DNA of 30,084 nt from positions 1-30,084 of the forward strand of contig DASYRG010000011.1 of NCBI GenBank assembly GCA_036004665.1, read 5' to 3'. Below the pieces are notes generated by a model. That model searched no databases, was not told the origin of the DNA, and worked only from the letters and a program-made list of their open reading frames with translations. Shown here in pieces: positions 29,400-30,084 of this stretch; position 1 is the first letter of the stretch; each line of letters opens with the position of its first letter. The DNA is from JACQGZ01 sp036004665. GTDB lineage: Bacteria > Sysuimicrobiota > Sysuimicrobiia > Sysuimicrobiales > Humicultoraceae. A program made the position numbers and the translations under genes.

Positions 29400-30084
29400 T
29401 TAGACTTTTTCGCCGGCTGTTCCCGCTGGCTCACCGGGCCGGCCTTCCACGAGCAGGTCGGCGAAGGAGGAGCAGGATTTTCCGAACTCCCACCATCCCT
29501 GCACCCAGGGTTTCACGAACGCCATGCTGCGCCCGTAAACGAGAGGGATGAGCGCGACCCGGTCGGCCACGACCATGCGGTCGGCTTCGTGGAAGAGTTC
29601 CAGCCGGGAGCGGTCGCTCCGTTCCTGCCGCGCGCGTTCAATCAACTCATCGAACGGCGGATGGGAGAATCCGCCCTCATTGGTCTTGCTGTCCGACTGG
29701 AAGAGCAGCCGAAGGAAGTATTCGGGGTCGGGATAGCCGGGCAGCCAGCCCGTCACCGCGATGGGGACCAGATCCCACGGCCTCCTGATGCCAAGCGCCG
29801 CTTCCGCCGTCCAGGTACGGAGCTCCACGCGCACACCGAGGACACGATGCCACGACTCGATCACCGCCTGGACAATCGTCGCCCAATCCTCGAGAGCACC
29901 GACGGTGAGTTCGGGAGTGATCCCCGATCGCGCCAGATGCTGCCGCGCCCGTTCGGGATCGAAGCGCGGGACGATGTCCGGCGTGTGCCCCTGCAGGATC
30001 GGCGGCACAACCCCGCCGGTGGCCACGACGAGGTTAGGCGGGACGACCCGGGCCAGCGCCTCCCGGTCAACGGCGTACGCGAGG
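29400..30084 (-). CDS. Peptide/nickel-type ABC substrate-binding protein (partial, N-terminus beyond window)
   Basis: The frame enters from the window edge reading LAYAVDREALARVVPPNLVV, then ATGGVVPPILQGH, the typical core of SBP_bac_5 proteins. It continues with FDPERARQHLARSG, IVQAVIESWHRVLGVRVELRTW, the conserved TGWLPGYPDPEYFLRLLF and ends near GKSCSSFADLLVEGRPGEP after 228 visible residues. Family members are about 500-600 residues, so more than half is missing. It would bind oligopeptides or related compounds outside the membrane for an Opp/Dpp-type importer. The cytochrome gene follows 11 bases after its stop, on the same strand. Confidence 0.9.
   Translation of the reverse strand, partial: LAYAVDREALARVVPPNLVVATGGVVPPILQGHTPDIVPRFDPERARQHLARSGITPELTVGALEDWATIVQAVIESWHRVLGVRVELRTWTAEAALGIRRPWDLVPIAVTGWLPGYPDPEYFLRLLFQSDSKTNEGGFSHPPFDELIERARQERSDRSRLELFHEADRMVVADRVALIPLVYGRSMAFVKPWVQGWWEFGKSCSSFADLLVEGRPGEPAGTAGEKV

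Noticed and set aside
1..30084. CRISPR arrays, rRNA genes, complete insertion sequences, intact prophage genes
   Set aside because: No regularly spaced repeats, no rRNA-like segments and no transposase or phage structural genes were seen on either strand.

Overview
This window is GC-rich (roughly two-thirds G+C by eye) and densely coded, with many overlapping GTGA/ATGA gene junctions and frequent GTG starts. It looks like a chromosomal segment of an uncultivated heterotrophic bacterium from soil, sediment or subsurface. Sugar and peptide ABC transport, a tetraheme membrane cytochrome c, a type 1 copper protein and exported proteins fit an aerobic or facultative organism. The phylum cannot be fixed from sequence alone; a Chloroflexota/Armatimonadota-like lineage is a weak guess.

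Layout. 1-1016: partial exported TIGR03118-type protein (-). 1.2-3.2 kb: a PHP-domain protein, a low-affinity iron permease family protein, a 59-residue protein and a DUF6496 protein. 3.2-10.9 kb: a tightly packed minus-strand operon holding, in order of transcription, a DadA-like oxidase, a relic of a RelE/ParE toxin, an FAD oxidoreductase, serine hydroxymethyltransferase, an unassigned probable TIM-barrel protein, a GHMP kinase, an MFS exporter and a stand-alone CoaB. 11.0-12.0 kb: a broken HNH endonuclease gene (+). 12.0-20.3 kb: a seven-gene minus-strand operon with a sugar ABC importer (binding protein and two permeases, no ATPase), a GH20 beta-N-acetylhexosaminidase, an esterase, a DinB-like protein and a DUF4127 protein. 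20.4-22.6 kb: a cupredoxin (-), then an EamA exporter and an exported FxLYD-like protein (+).

22.6-26.3 kb is an accessory stretch: two YdeI-family genes around a DUF167 gene, then two SRPBCC proteins, a VOC protein, a truncated DHFR/RibD-like gene and an internally deleted serine recombinase. The recombinase remnant lies against the 3' end of a tRNA-Ser(UGA) gene. Base composition falls stepwise towards this tRNA, so I read it as the eroded end of an integrated element. 26.3-30.1 kb: a BNR/Asp-box protein (+), a tetraheme cytochrome c (-) and the C-terminal part of a peptide-type ABC binding protein (-).

The two minus-strand operons (3.2-10.9 and 12.0-20.3 kb) look like the core of the window. 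One imports and hydrolyses an N-acetylhexosamine-containing glycan. The other has a sugar-kinase-type enzyme, an SHMT, two flavin oxidoreductases and an unassigned barrel protein. Together they may be an amino-sugar or amino-acid-modified glycan utilisation locus with at least two proteins of unknown function (DUF4127 and the barrel protein). That linkage is inferred from position only.
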